Positions 53,080 to 61,800 of a stretch of 64,000 nt of DNA are shown one piece after another. The translations under genes were made by a program, and so were the position numbers. Under the pieces are notes generated by a model. It saw only the letters and a list, made by a program, of their open reading frames with translations. It was not told the DNA's origin and searched no databases. The DNA comes from Olsenella sp. (lineage in GTDB: Bacteria > Actinomycetota > Coriobacteriia > Coriobacteriales > Atopobiaceae): NCBI GenBank assembly GCA_022648325.1, contig JALCMG010000001.1, positions 62,001 through 126,000 on the forward strand, in the 5' to 3' direction. Position 1 is the stretch's first letter. Every line of letters begins with the position of its first letter.

Positions 53080-53508
53080 ATGAGCAACGCAGGCAAGAAG
53101 GTCAAGGTGCACTACGTTGGCACCCTCGACGATGGCACCAAGTTCGACTCGTCCCGTGACCGCAACGAGCCTCTGGCCTTTACGTGCATGGCTGGTCAGA
53201 TGATCAAGGGCTTCGACGCGGCCGTCGACCAGATGTCCGTGGGCGAGACGAGAAACGTCCACATTCCCGCCTCTGAGGCCTATGGCGAGAGACGCGAGGA
53301 CCTCGTCCAGACGCTGCCCATTGCGATGATGCCCGGTGCCGAGAAGCTCTCTGTGGGTGACCGCGTGACGCTGGCCACCCCGTCCGGCCAGCCCTTCCCT
53401 GCCCTGGTTGCGGCCACGGACGACACCAACATCACATTCGACCTCAACCATGAGATGGCCGGCAAGGACCTCAACTTCGAGATCGAGCTCCTCGAGGTGG
53501 AGGAGTAG
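53080..53508 (+). CDS. FKBP-type peptidyl-prolyl isomerase (SlyD-like)
   Basis: A 142-residue protein: GKKVKVHYVGTLDDGTKFDSS starts the FKBP fold, GQMIKGFDAAVDQMSVGE follows, then an IF-type insertion (residues ~75-120, YGERREDLVQ to LVAATDDTNI) as in SlyD, and the closing strand GKDLNFEIELLEVEE. No C-terminal His-rich metal tail is present. Acts as a cytoplasmic prolyl isomerase/chaperone. AAGGAGA precedes ATG 53080. Confidence 0.92.
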   Translation: MSNAGKKVKVHYVGTLDDGTKFDSSRDRNEPLAFTCMAGQMIKGFDAAVDQMSVGETRNVHIPASEAYGERREDLVQTLPIAMMPGAEKLSVGDRVTLATPSGQPFPALVAATDDTNITFDLNHEMAGKDLNFEIELLEVEE

Positions 53509-53538
53509 CAGCCTACCGCATCCGCCCCGCGATGGCTC

Positions 53539-53575
53539 GCGCCCCGGCGTCCTATTGGAGCCGGGGCGGCTTTTT
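53539..53575 (+). terminator. Rho-independent terminator after the FKBP gene
   Basis: CGCCCCGGC and GCCGGGGCG flank a 10-nt loop and are followed by GCTTTTTAC. It faces the convergent trpB2 end. Confidence 0.92.
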
Positions 53576-53599
53576 ACGTATTTGCTGCAAGAACGTGCC

Positions 53600-55000
53600 C
53601 TACTGCAGGCCGGGAATGTGCGGGATGGTGTCGAAGCCCGCCTGAAGCTCCTCGTCGGTGGGAACGTGGTCCTCAAGTTCGCCCTTGTTGTACTTGTCGT
53701 AGGCAACCATGTCGAAGTAGCCGGTGCCGGTCAGGCCAAAGAGGATGGTCTTCGCCTCGCCCGTCTCGCGGCACTTCTCGGCCTCGCGAATCGCCTGGAG
53801 AATTGCGTGCGAGCTCTCCGGCGCGGGGAGGATGGTCTCGAGCTTGGCAAACTGTTCGGCCGCGGCAAAGACGTCGGTCTGCTTGACGGCCACGGCCTCC
53901 ATGTAGCCATCATGCTTGAGCTTGGAGACGATGGGGCTCATGCCGTGGTAGCGCAGGCCGCCGGCGTGGTCGGGGCTGGGGATGAAGCCGTTGCCAAGCG
54001 TGTACATCTTGCAGAGCGGGCAGGTCTGGCCCGTATCGGCAAAGTCGTACGCATAGACGCCGCGGGTGAGCGTGGGGCAGCTCGCCGGCTCAACGCCAAC
54101 GAAGCGTGTGTTGGGGTGCTTGCCCGTGAGCTTGTCGCGCATGAACGGCGCAATGAGGCCGCCAAAGTTGGAGCCGCCGCCGCAGCACCCAATCACGATG
54201 TCCGGGTACTCGCCCAGCTCGGCAAGGGCCTCGTGGGACTCCAGGCCGATGATCGACTGGTGCAGCACCACCTGGTTGAGAACGCTTCCAAGCTGGTAGC
54301 GACCCTTGTTGCCCGGCACGTTGAGCGCGCGCTCCACTGCCTCGGAGATGGCGGTGCCGAGAGAACCCGTGCACTCGGGGTCTGCGGCCAGGATCTTCTT
54401 GCCGGCCTCCGTGGTAGGCGACGGCGACGGCGTGACCGTGGCGCCAAAGGTCTCCATCACGTTGCGGCGGAAGGGCTTCTGCTCGTAGGAGCACTTGACC
54501 ATGAAGACGTCGAGGCTAAGGCCGTAGTGCGCGGCGGCCTCGGAGAGCGCGGTACCCCACTGCCCGGCGCCCGTCTCGGTGGTGATGTTGGTGATGCCCT
54601 GGGCGTATGCGTAGTATGCCTGCGCCAGCGCGGAGTTCAGCTTGTGCGAACCAGAGGTATTGTTGCCCTCGAACTTGTAGTAGATCTTTGCCGGCGTTCC
54701 CAGCGCGCGCTCCAGGTTGTACGCACGACAGAGCGGGCTGGGGCGATAGACGCGATACATCTCCATGACCGGCTCGGGGATGTCGAAGTACGGCGTGTCG
54801 TCATCGAGCTCCTGCTCGCAGAGGGCGCGCGCGAACACGGGCGCGATGTCATCCACCGTGGCCACCTCGCCGTTGGGAAGGCGCATTGGCTCGGGCTTCT
54901 CGGGCATGTCGGCACGCAGGTTGTACCAGGCCGTGGGGATCTGGTCCTCACGCAGGTAGACGCGGTAGGGATCCTTGGTTGCGGTCTCTTGGGAGCTCAT
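53600..55000 (-). CDS. trpB: TrpB-like (TrpB2) tryptophan synthase beta chain
   Basis: A 466-residue TrpB2-type enzyme with the PLP-lysine motif NNTSGSHKLNSALAQ, TETGAGQWGTALSEAAAHYG and the phosphate-binding CCGGGSNFGG. It has the extra N-terminal and C-terminal segments that set TrpB2 apart from the ~400-residue TrpB1, and DADTGQTC-like loop residues FADTGQTCPLC with a CxxC. It makes tryptophan from indole and serine, and TrpB2 often works without TrpA: no trpA or other trp genes are near. ATG 55000 follows AAAGGAAG. Preceded by a Trp-codon leader peptide and attenuator hairpin. Confidence 0.92.
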   Translation of the reverse strand: MSSQETATKDPYRVYLREDQIPTAWYNLRADMPEKPEPMRLPNGEVATVDDIAPVFARALCEQELDDDTPYFDIPEPVMEMYRVYRPSPLCRAYNLERALGTPAKIYYKFEGNNTSGSHKLNSALAQAYYAYAQGITNITTETGAGQWGTALSEAAAHYGLSLDVFMVKCSYEQKPFRRNVMETFGATVTPSPSPTTEAGKKILAADPECTGSLGTAISEAVERALNVPGNKGRYQLGSVLNQVVLHQSIIGLESHEALAELGEYPDIVIGCCGGGSNFGGLIAPFMRDKLTGKHPNTRFVGVEPASCPTLTRGVYAYDFADTGQTCPLCKMYTLGNGFIPSPDHAGGLRYHGMSPIVSKLKHDGYMEAVAVKQTDVFAAAEQFAKLETILPAPESSHAILQAIREAEKCRETGEAKTILFGLTGTGYFDMVAYDKYNKGELEDHVPTDEELQAGFDTIPHIPGLQ

Positions 55001-55071
55001 GGTTCTTCCTTTCTTTTGCCGTACATTGTCGCTTGTCCAACGCCTGTGGGATGTGCCGTCCGCGTACAAGA

Positions 55072-55104
55072 AGAGGACCCCCGGAACGTGTCCGAGGGCC
55101 CTCT
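55072..55104 (-). terminator. Attenuator hairpin before trpB2
   Basis: On the minus strand AGAGGGCCCTCGG, a 7-nt loop and CCGGGGGTCCTCT pair with G-U and one mismatch, followed by TCTTGT. It lies 31 nt after the leader stop and 72 nt before the trpB2 start. Confidence 0.7.
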
Positions 55105-55134
55105 GTTTGTGCGTATATGCGCGGGTGGCCGTCG

Positions 55135-55224
55135 TCAGTCCGGAAGGGAGTCAGTCCTTGTCCACCACCACGCACCAGCGCACGGGCGTGCGCCGAGAAG
55201 AGCGATGCTGGCGGAGAGGGGCAT
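55135..55224 (-). CDS. trpL: Trp leader peptide (29 aa, three consecutive Trp codons)
   Basis: The short frame MPLSASIALLGARPCAGAWW plus WTRTDSLPD starts at ATG 55224, preceded by AGGAAGGA at a suitable distance, and ends at TGA 55135. Three tandem TGG codons at residues 19-21 are followed by a hairpin. A run of three Trp codons in a 29-codon frame just upstream of a tryptophan-synthesis gene is strong evidence for ribosome-mediated attenuation. Confidence 0.88.
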   Translation of the reverse strand: MPLSASIALLGARPCAGAWWWTRTDSLPD

Positions 55225-55333
55225 TGACGCTTCCTTCCTGCGGTTGACGATGGCAGTGACTCTAACAGACGTTTGTTGCAACTAGGTTACGATGGGTCGG
55301 GTTTTCGGCGAGCGCATGGCGCCGGGACCTCCG

Positions 55334-57067
55334 CTACGCCTCGCGCGGCATCTTCCACGCATGCTGATTGGTGTGGAGCAGCTTCTCGGCACGCTCGGAG
55401 AGGGGCGCTCCCAGGTAGTCGCGGTAGACCGCCTGGATGGAGGGGTTCTCGTGGCTGCGGCGCAGCTTGGCCGTGCGGTCGAGCCCCCAAAGCACGTCAC
55501 CTCGCACGCCTGCGAGCTCCTCGCCGTCGTGGATGGGCAGGCCGCCGCCACCGGAGCAGCCACCCGGGCAAGCCATGATCTCGACGAAGTCGTAGGAGAC
55601 CTCGCCTGCCTCAAGCGCATTGAGAAGCCGGTTGGCGTTGCCCAGGCCACTCGCTACGGCCACGTGCAGCGTGGTGCCGGCAATGTCGAAGCTGGCCTCC
55701 TTCCAGCCGTCGAGACCGCGCACGTCCTTGAACGCGTCGGCATCGCAGTTCTCGCCCGCGACCAGGTAGTATGCCGTGCGCAGGGCGGCCTCCATGACGC
55801 CGCCGGTGGCGCCAAAAATCACGCCGGCGCCCGTTGCCGTGCCAAGCGGCTGGTCGAAGTCCGTCTCGGCAAGCGAGAAGACGTCGATGTGCTCGGCGCG
55901 AATCATGCGGTCAACCTCGCGCACCGTGAGCGACACGTCCACGTCGGGGTTGCCGCAGGCGTCGCTCAGCACGGGGATGTCGACCTCGGCCTTCTTGGCC
56001 AGGCAGGGCATGGTCTCAACGCAGAAGATGCGGTGCGGGTCGACGCCCAGGAGCTCCGCGTAGTAGCTCTTGGCGATGGCGCCAAACATCTGGCCGGGCG
56101 ACTTTGAGGTGGAGAGCTGGTCGGTGAAGCGCGGGTGGCGCGCCTTGCAGTAGCGCACCCAGCCAGGGCAGCAGCTCGTGAACATGGGGAACTTCACGCC
56201 CTCGGGATGTTTCAAGTGCTCCACCAGCTCGGAGCCCTCCTCCATGATGGTGAGGTCGGCCGAGAAGTCCGTGTCAAACACGTAGTCGAAGCCCATGCCC
56301 TTGAGGGCGGTGACCAGGCGCTGGGCCGTGGCCTTCTCGCGCGGCAGGCCAAACGGCTCGCCCCAGGCCGTGCGGACGGCAGGCGCCACCTGCACCACCA
56401 CGATCTTGTCGGGGTCCGCCAGGGCATCGAAGACGCGGTCGGTGTCGTCGCGCTCGCGCAGGGCGCCGGTGGGGCAGTGGGTGATGCACTGCCCACACAG
56501 GGCGCAATCGGAGTCCTCGATGAGGCCGCCGCCACGCACGCCAACGCAGGTGTGGCTCGAGCGGTTGGTGAGATCCCAGATGCCCTCGGCCTGGACCTTC
56601 TCGCACACCTGGATGCAGCGCAGGCAGTTGATGCACTTGTCGTTGTTGCGGATGAGTGGGAAGTCCTGGTTCCAGGGCTGATGAGGCAGGTGCTTGGTGT
56701 AGGGAAGACTCGTGATGCCGAGGTCGTTGGCCACCGTCTGCAGCGTGCAGTTGCCGGAGCGCACGCAACTCGTGCACTCGGAGTCGTGCTGCGAGAGCAG
56801 GAACTCCACGTTTGACTTGCGCGCCATGCGAACCTTGGGGCTGTTGGTACGCACCACCATGCCGTCGAGCACGGTGTTGTTGCAGGCCGCCACCAGCTGG
56901 TCGATGCCCTCGACCTCAACCACGCACACCCTGCAGGCACCAATCTCGTTGATGTCGCGCAGGAAGCACAGGGTTGGGATGTTGATGTTGACGGACTTGG
57001 CCGCGTCCAGAATGGAGGTGTGCTCCGGGACCGTGACCTGCTTGCCGTCGATGGTAAGGGTTACCAC
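55334..57067 (-). CDS. [FeFe]-hydrogenase catalytic subunit
   Basis: A 577-residue [FeFe]-hydrogenase. The N-terminus is a [2Fe-2S] ferredoxin domain (PTLCFLRDINEIGACRVCVV), then a His-Cys3 cluster domain (HDSECTSCVRSGNCTLQ), two [4Fe-4S] motifs (CINCLRCIQVCEK, CALCGQCITHCPTGA), and the H-cluster domain with TSCCPGWVRYC (L1), METMPCLAKKAEVD (L2) and EIMACPGGCSGGGG (L3). A short C-terminal tail follows. Start GTG 57067 overlaps the upstream stop by 7 nt (GTGGTAA). It exchanges electrons with the NuoF/GltD-like partner. The maturases HydEFG are not in the window. Confidence 0.95.
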   Translation of the reverse strand: MVTLTIDGKQVTVPEHTSILDAAKSVNINIPTLCFLRDINEIGACRVCVVEVEGIDQLVAACNNTVLDGMVVRTNSPKVRMARKSNVEFLLSQHDSECTSCVRSGNCTLQTVANDLGITSLPYTKHLPHQPWNQDFPLIRNNDKCINCLRCIQVCEKVQAEGIWDLTNRSSHTCVGVRGGGLIEDSDCALCGQCITHCPTGALRERDDTDRVFDALADPDKIVVVQVAPAVRTAWGEPFGLPREKATAQRLVTALKGMGFDYVFDTDFSADLTIMEEGSELVEHLKHPEGVKFPMFTSCCPGWVRYCKARHPRFTDQLSTSKSPGQMFGAIAKSYYAELLGVDPHRIFCVETMPCLAKKAEVDIPVLSDACGNPDVDVSLTVREVDRMIRAEHIDVFSLAETDFDQPLGTATGAGVIFGATGGVMEAALRTAYYLVAGENCDADAFKDVRGLDGWKEASFDIAGTTLHVAVASGLGNANRLLNALEAGEVSYDFVEIMACPGGCSGGGGLPIHDGEELAGVRGDVLWGLDRTAKLRRSHENPSIQAVYRDYLGAPLSERAEKLLHTNQHAWKMPREA

Positions 57068-58881
57068 TGCTCGATCCTCCCCCCGCGGAACGCACCAAAG
57101 CCAAAGTGGTCGCACCTCAGGCACCTCGATGCCTCCTGGTGGGCCTCTTCGTCGGTGAGTCCGTTCTCGATGAGGTCAAAGTCGCGCTTGCGGTCCTCGG
57201 CCTCGCGCAGGGTCATCTCGCACCTGGCGCAGCTCGTCTTGCCCTTGAACTGCACGGGTGGCAGCTCCACGTCGAGCGTGACCTGGTGGTTGAAGCCCAG
57301 GTAGTTGTCGATGTTGCCTGCAGCCACCTTGCCGGCGTTGACGGCACGGATGACCGTGGCCGGCCCGCTCTGGCAGTCGCCGCCCGAGAAGACGCCCGCC
57401 ATGCCGGGAACGGCGGAGTCCTCCCCCACGTCGATGCGGCCGCGCTTGCAGGGCACGCCCTCCTCCTCGAAGGGGCCAGACTCGATGGCCTGGCCAATGG
57501 CCACCACCACGCACTCGCAGGGGATGACCTCCTCGGGGGCGTCCGCCTCGCGCGGGGCGAAGCGCCCACGCGAGAGCCCGCCGATGATCTGGCGCTGCAC
57601 GCGCAGGCCGGTCACGTAGCCGCCCTGGGACTCGATGGCGATTGGGGCATGGAGCTCGAGGAGCTCGCAGCCCTCGGCCTTGGCGCCCGCGATCTCCTCG
57701 TCCTGGGCCGTCATGTCTGCGACGCGGCGGCGGTAGACGATGGTGACCTTCTTGGCGCCCAGGCGGATGGCCGAGCGCGCGACGTCCATGGCAACGTTGC
57801 CGCCGCCAATCACGCAGACGCGCTCGTGCGAGAAGTCCGGACGGACCTCGTCACCCAGGGCGCGAAGCATCTCCACGGCCGAGAGCACGCCCACCGAGTC
57901 CTCGCCGGGAAGGCCGAGCTTGCGGTCGAGGTGCGCACCAATGGCCAGGTAGACGGCATCGTAGCTCTCGCGCAGGGCGGAGAGGTCCTCCACCTTGGTG
58001 TCGCACTTCACCTTGATGCCGCAGTCGAGGATCCACTGGATCTCGGCGTCGAGGCGCACGTGGGGCAGGCGGTAGTTGGGTATGCCGTAGCGCAGCATGC
58101 CGCCCAGCTTGTGCCGTGCCTCGTAGATGGTCACGTCGTGTCCCATGACCGAGAGGTAGTAGGCGCACGAGAGACCCGCAGGGCCACCGCCCACGACGGC
58201 CACGCGCTTGCCGGTCTTCTCGGCCATGTTGGGACGGTAGTCCGTCTCCATGTGGTCGACGGCAAAGCGCTTGAGGCCGCGGATGTTCATGGGGTCGTCG
58301 ACCATGCCGCGGCGGCAGTTCATCTCGCAGGGGTGCTCGCAGACGTAGCCGCACACCAGCGGCAGCGGGTTGTCCTTGCGGATGAGGCGCACGGCGTCGG
58401 TGTAGCGGCGGGCCTCCACCAGGCTGATGTATCCCGGGATGTCCACGCCCGCCGGGCAGCCAGAGACGCAAGGCACGAGCTGGCTCTGCGTGAAGCCGCA
58501 CGCGTGCTTCTGGACGTGGTGCTCGAAGTCGTCGCGAAAGCCGCGGATGGCCGTGAGCGCCATGTCACCGGCCTCGTAGCCAATGGCGCAGTCGGCCGAA
58601 AGGTAGATCGTTCGGGCCGTGCGCTCGATGAGGTCGAGCGTGTGCTCGTCCGCGTGGTTCTCCAGGACGTCGTTGAGAAGGTCAGAGAGTGCGCGCAGGC
58701 CAACGCGGCACGGTGTGCACTTGCCGCAGCTCTGCGTGGCGCACATGTTGACGTACGCCGCGGTGAACTCCACCGGGCACGGCGCAAGCGAGCTTACCGC
58801 AAGGCGCCGACCAAGCGCCTCGTGCAGGCTGTCCATCACAGCCTGGGCCTCGCTGCGCTGCATCACATGAAGCCTAGCCAT
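57061..58881 (-). CDS. NuoF-type Fe-S module fused to a GltD/NfnB-like NAD(P)H oxidoreductase (hydrogenase partner)
   Basis: A 606-residue flavoprotein. Residues ~45-125 match the C-terminal Fe-S region of NuoF/HydB (ATQSCGKCTPCRVGLRALSD and a later C-x-IG). The NuoF NADH/FMN-binding Rossmann part is missing; instead residues ~140 onward are the glutamate-synthase-beta/NfnB-type unit: Fer4_20 (CVSGCPAGVDIPGYI, CGYVCEHPCEMNCRRG), FAD-binding VAVVGGGPAGLSCAYYL and NAD(P)-binding VCVIGGGNVAMDVARSA. Cysteines near the C-terminus (SCARCEMTL, CLRCDHFG) could hold another cluster. It probably passes NAD(P)H electrons to the hydrogenase, perhaps with bifurcation. ATG 58881 follows GAGAGGACC. Confidence 0.88.
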   Translation of the reverse strand: MARLHVMQRSEAQAVMDSLHEALGRRLAVSSLAPCPVEFTAAYVNMCATQSCGKCTPCRVGLRALSDLLNDVLENHADEHTLDLIERTARTIYLSADCAIGYEAGDMALTAIRGFRDDFEHHVQKHACGFTQSQLVPCVSGCPAGVDIPGYISLVEARRYTDAVRLIRKDNPLPLVCGYVCEHPCEMNCRRGMVDDPMNIRGLKRFAVDHMETDYRPNMAEKTGKRVAVVGGGPAGLSCAYYLSVMGHDVTIYEARHKLGGMLRYGIPNYRLPHVRLDAEIQWILDCGIKVKCDTKVEDLSALRESYDAVYLAIGAHLDRKLGLPGEDSVGVLSAVEMLRALGDEVRPDFSHERVCVIGGGNVAMDVARSAIRLGAKKVTIVYRRRVADMTAQDEEIAGAKAEGCELLELHAPIAIESQGGYVTGLRVQRQIIGGLSRGRFAPREADAPEEVIPCECVVVAIGQAIESGPFEEEGVPCKRGRIDVGEDSAVPGMAGVFSGGDCQSGPATVIRAVNAGKVAAGNIDNYLGFNHQVTLDVELPPVQFKGKTSCARCEMTLREAEDRKRDFDLIENGLTDEEAHQEASRCLRCDHFGFGAFRGGRIEQW

Positions 58882-59000
58882 AAGGTCCTCTCCTTGTCGT
58901 TCTCGCCCCGGCCGGGTCCCCTCCCGGAAGGGCGCATAACGTTTTGAGTTTCGCTGTTGACGAATGGGCAAGAAACGTAAATTTCTACGAGCGGTACAAA

Positions 59001-59032
59001 TGGGGGAGTGGACGTTTTTCTCCACTCCCCCA
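59001..59032. terminator. Bidirectional terminator between metY and the hydrogenase operon
   Basis: TGGGGGAGTGGA and its perfect complement form a 12-bp stem with loop CGTTTTTC. It lies downstream of the metY stop at 59103 on the minus strand and upstream of the hydrogenase operon start. Confidence 0.75.
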
Positions 59033-59102
59033 ATGGCACGTTCTTGTCGCTATGCGGCTGTATTGCAGATGCCAGTGGCGAGAGAAGCGCGGCAACATAC
59101 TC

Positions 59103-60386
59103 CTACACGCGCGTCAGAGCCTGCTCCACGTCTGCCACGAGGTCGTCGGTTCCCTCGATGCCGCAGCTCATACGGACCATCGCAGGGGAAATGCCGGCCG
59201 CCACCAGCTCCTCGTTGGTCATCTGGCGGTGCGTCGAAGATGCCGGGTGCAGGCAGCAGCTGCGGGCGTCGGCAACGTGCGTCTCGATGGCAAAGACATG
59301 CAGGCCAGCCATGAACCGCTCCGCCGCCTCGCGGCCACCAGCGACCTCGAAGCTCACCACGCCGCAGCTTCCGTTGGGAAGGTACTTCTCGGCAAGCCTG
59401 TGGTACGGGTCGCCCGGCAGGTCCGGATAGCGCACAGAGGCTACCTTGTCGCTCGTGGAGAGGAACTCCGCCACGGCATGGGCGTTCTTGCAGTGCTGCG
59501 GCACGCGCACATGCAGGCTCTCGAGGCCAAGGTTTAGGTAGAAGGCGTTCTGCGGACTCTGGATACTGCCAAAGTCGCGCATGAGCTGCGACGTTGCCTT
59601 GGTGATGTAGGCACCGGCCTGACCGAACTTCTCTGCATAGACAATGCCGTGGTAGGACTCGTCGGGCGTCGTGAGCCCGGGGAAGCGCTCGGCGTTTGCC
59701 ATCCAGTCGAACTTGCCCGAGTCAACGATGGCACCGCCCACGCACGCGCCGTGGCCGTCCATGTACTTGGTGGTGGAGTGGGTCACTATGTCCGCACCCC
59801 ATTCGATGGGGCGGCAGTTGATGGGCGTTGGGAAGGTGTTGTCCACGATGAGTGGCACGCCGTGGGCATGCGCGGCGGCGGCAAACTTCTCGATGTCGAG
59901 AACCGCGAGCGCGGGGTTGGCGATAGTCTCGCCAAAGACGCACTTGGTGTTGGGGCGGAAGGCCGCATCAAGCTCGTCCGGCGTGCAGTTGGGGTCGACG
60001 AAGGTGCACTCGATGCCCATCTTGCCCAGAGTATGGGCGAGAAGGTTGAAGGTGCCGCCGTAGATGGCGGAGCTTGCCACCACGTGGCCACCGGCCTCGC
60101 AGATGTTGAAGACTGCGAAGAAGTTGGCTGCCTGGCCGGAGCTGGTGAGCATGGCTGCGGTACCACCCTCGAGCGAGGCAATCTTGGCTGCCACGCGATC
60201 GTTCGTGGGGTTCTGGAGACGCGTGTAGAAATAGCCGGAGTCCTCGAGGTCGAAGAGGCGCCCCATGGCATCGGAGGTGTCGTATTTGAAGGTGGTGGAC
60301 TGGACGATGGGCACCTGGCGCGGCTCACCGTTGCCAGGCGTGTAGCCCGCCTGCACGCAGCGGGTCTCGATGCTCTGCTCGCTCAT
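59103..60386 (-). CDS. metY: O-acetylhomoserine aminocarboxypropyltransferase/sulfhydrylase
   Basis: A 427-residue Cys/Met-metabolism PLP enzyme. Features: YFYTRLQNPTNDRVAAKIAS, the PLP-lysine motif THSTTKYMDGHGACVGG, and the N-terminal ETRCVQAGYTPGNGEPR of the MetY/Cys2 group. The length (427, longer than ~390 for MetB) favours O-acetylhomoserine sulfhydrylase, making homocysteine from sulfide. ATG 60386 lies 40 nt after the fumC stop, probably the same transcript. Directed sulfide use fits the anaerobic lifestyle. Confidence 0.92.
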   Translation of the reverse strand: MSEQSIETRCVQAGYTPGNGEPRQVPIVQSTTFKYDTSDAMGRLFDLEDSGYFYTRLQNPTNDRVAAKIASLEGGTAAMLTSSGQAANFFAVFNICEAGGHVVASSAIYGGTFNLLAHTLGKMGIECTFVDPNCTPDELDAAFRPNTKCVFGETIANPALAVLDIEKFAAAAHAHGVPLIVDNTFPTPINCRPIEWGADIVTHSTTKYMDGHGACVGGAIVDSGKFDWMANAERFPGLTTPDESYHGIVYAEKFGQAGAYITKATSQLMRDFGSIQSPQNAFYLNLGLESLHVRVPQHCKNAHAVAEFLSTSDKVASVRYPDLPGDPYHRLAEKYLPNGSCGVVSFEVAGGREAAERFMAGLHVFAIETHVADARSCCLHPASSTHRQMTNEELVAAGISPAMVRMSCGIEGTDDLVADVEQALTRV

Positions 60387-60426
60387 GAGAGCTCCTCTCT
60401 GCCATGCGCGTGGGAACCGTCCGCGC

Positions 60427-61791
60427 TCACACCATCTCTTCCGGGTGGAACACCTCGTCAAAGCGCTCTGGGGTGAGAAAGCCAAGCTCGACACAGGCAT
60501 CGCGCAGGCTCGTGCCCTCGTCGAAGGCCTTGTGGGCCACCTTTGCCGCGTTCTCGTAGCCAATGTAGGGATTGAGGCAGGTAACCAGCATGAGCGAGCG
60601 GTGGAGGTTCTCGTCCATGCGCTCGCGGATGGGCTCGATGCCCCTAGCGCACCGCTCGTCAAAGGAGCGGATGGCATCGGCCAAGAGGCGCGTCGACTGC
60701 AGAAAGTTGTATGCGATGACCGGCATGAAGACGTTGAGCTCGAAGTTGCCCTGGCTTGCGGCAAAGCCGATGGTGGCATCGTTGCCCATGACCTGCACGG
60801 CAACCATGGTCACGGCCTCGCACTGCGTGGGGTTGACCTTTCCCGGCATGATGGAGCTACCCGGCTCGTTGGCAGGGATGCGGATCTCGCCCAGCCCGCA
60901 GCGCGGACCAGACGCCAGCCAGCGCACGTCGTTGGCGATCTTCATCATGTTCGCGGCAAGGGTACGGACCGCCCCGTGCGCAAAAGCGACGGCGTCCTTG
61001 CCGGAGAGTGCCGCAAACTTGTTTGACGCCGAGACGAACGGCATATCCGTAAGGCGGGCCACCTCTGCGGCGACGGCCACGTCGAATCCAGCGGGCGCGT
61101 TGAGGCCGGTGCCCACCGCGGTGCCACCAAGCGCCAGACGGTAGAGCCCCGGAAGCGTTGCCTCGAGCTGGTCGCGCGAGTCCTCCAGCAGGCCGCGCCA
61201 CCCCGAGACCTCCTGCGAGAAGGCGATGGGCACGGCGTCCTGCAGGTGCGTGCGCCCGCACTTGACGATGCCCGCGCTTCTCTCCTCCAGGCCACGCAGC
61301 GTGGCGACGAGCTGGTCGATGGCGGGGAGAAGGTCCCGCGTGATGGCGGTGGCAGCCGCGATGTGCAGTGCCGTTGGGAAGGTGTCGTTGGAACTCTGGC
61401 TCATGTTCACGGAGTCGTTGGGGTGGAGGCGCCGCTCGCCGGCAATGGCGTTGCCGCAGTTGGCAATGACCTCGTTGACGTTCATGTTTGACTGCGTGCC
61501 CGAGCCCGTCTGCCACACCACAAGCGGAAACTGGTCGTCGAGCTTGCCGGCGAGAATCTCGTCCGCCACCCGAGAGATGAGGCGGGCGTCTTTCCCGTCC
61601 ATGCGCCCCAGCGAGGCATTTGCCAGGGCGGTGGCCTTCTTGAGCACCGCAAACGCGCGGATTATTTGCACCGGCATGCGCTCGGTGCCTATGGGGAAGT
61701 TCTCGTGGCTACGCTGGGTCTGGGCGCCCCAAAGGGCGCCTGCGGGAACCAGCACCTCTCCCATCGAGTCGTGCTCGCGGCGGTACTCCAT
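60427..61791 (-). CDS. fumC: Class II fumarate hydratase
   Basis: A 454-residue fumarase with GSGTQSNMNVNEVIA, CGRTHLQDAVPIAF, and the superfamily signature GSSIMPGKVNPTQ, plus the N-terminal EHDSMGEVLVPAGALWGAQTQRS. It interconverts fumarate and malate without an Fe-S cluster. ATG 61791 is 9 nt after the SixA-CHAD stop. Co-transcription with the sulfhydrylase and phosphohistidine phosphatase is inferred from spacing. Confidence 0.95.
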   Translation of the reverse strand: MEYRREHDSMGEVLVPAGALWGAQTQRSHENFPIGTERMPVQIIRAFAVLKKATALANASLGRMDGKDARLISRVADEILAGKLDDQFPLVVWQTGSGTQSNMNVNEVIANCGNAIAGERRLHPNDSVNMSQSSNDTFPTALHIAAATAITRDLLPAIDQLVATLRGLEERSAGIVKCGRTHLQDAVPIAFSQEVSGWRGLLEDSRDQLEATLPGLYRLALGGTAVGTGLNAPAGFDVAVAAEVARLTDMPFVSASNKFAALSGKDAVAFAHGAVRTLAANMMKIANDVRWLASGPRCGLGEIRIPANEPGSSIMPGKVNPTQCEAVTMVAVQVMGNDATIGFAASQGNFELNVFMPVIAYNFLQSTRLLADAIRSFDERCARGIEPIRERMDENLHRSLMLVTCLNPYIGYENAAKVAHKAFDEGTSLRDACVELGFLTPERFDEVFHPEEMV

Positions 61792-61800
61792 GAGCGCCCC

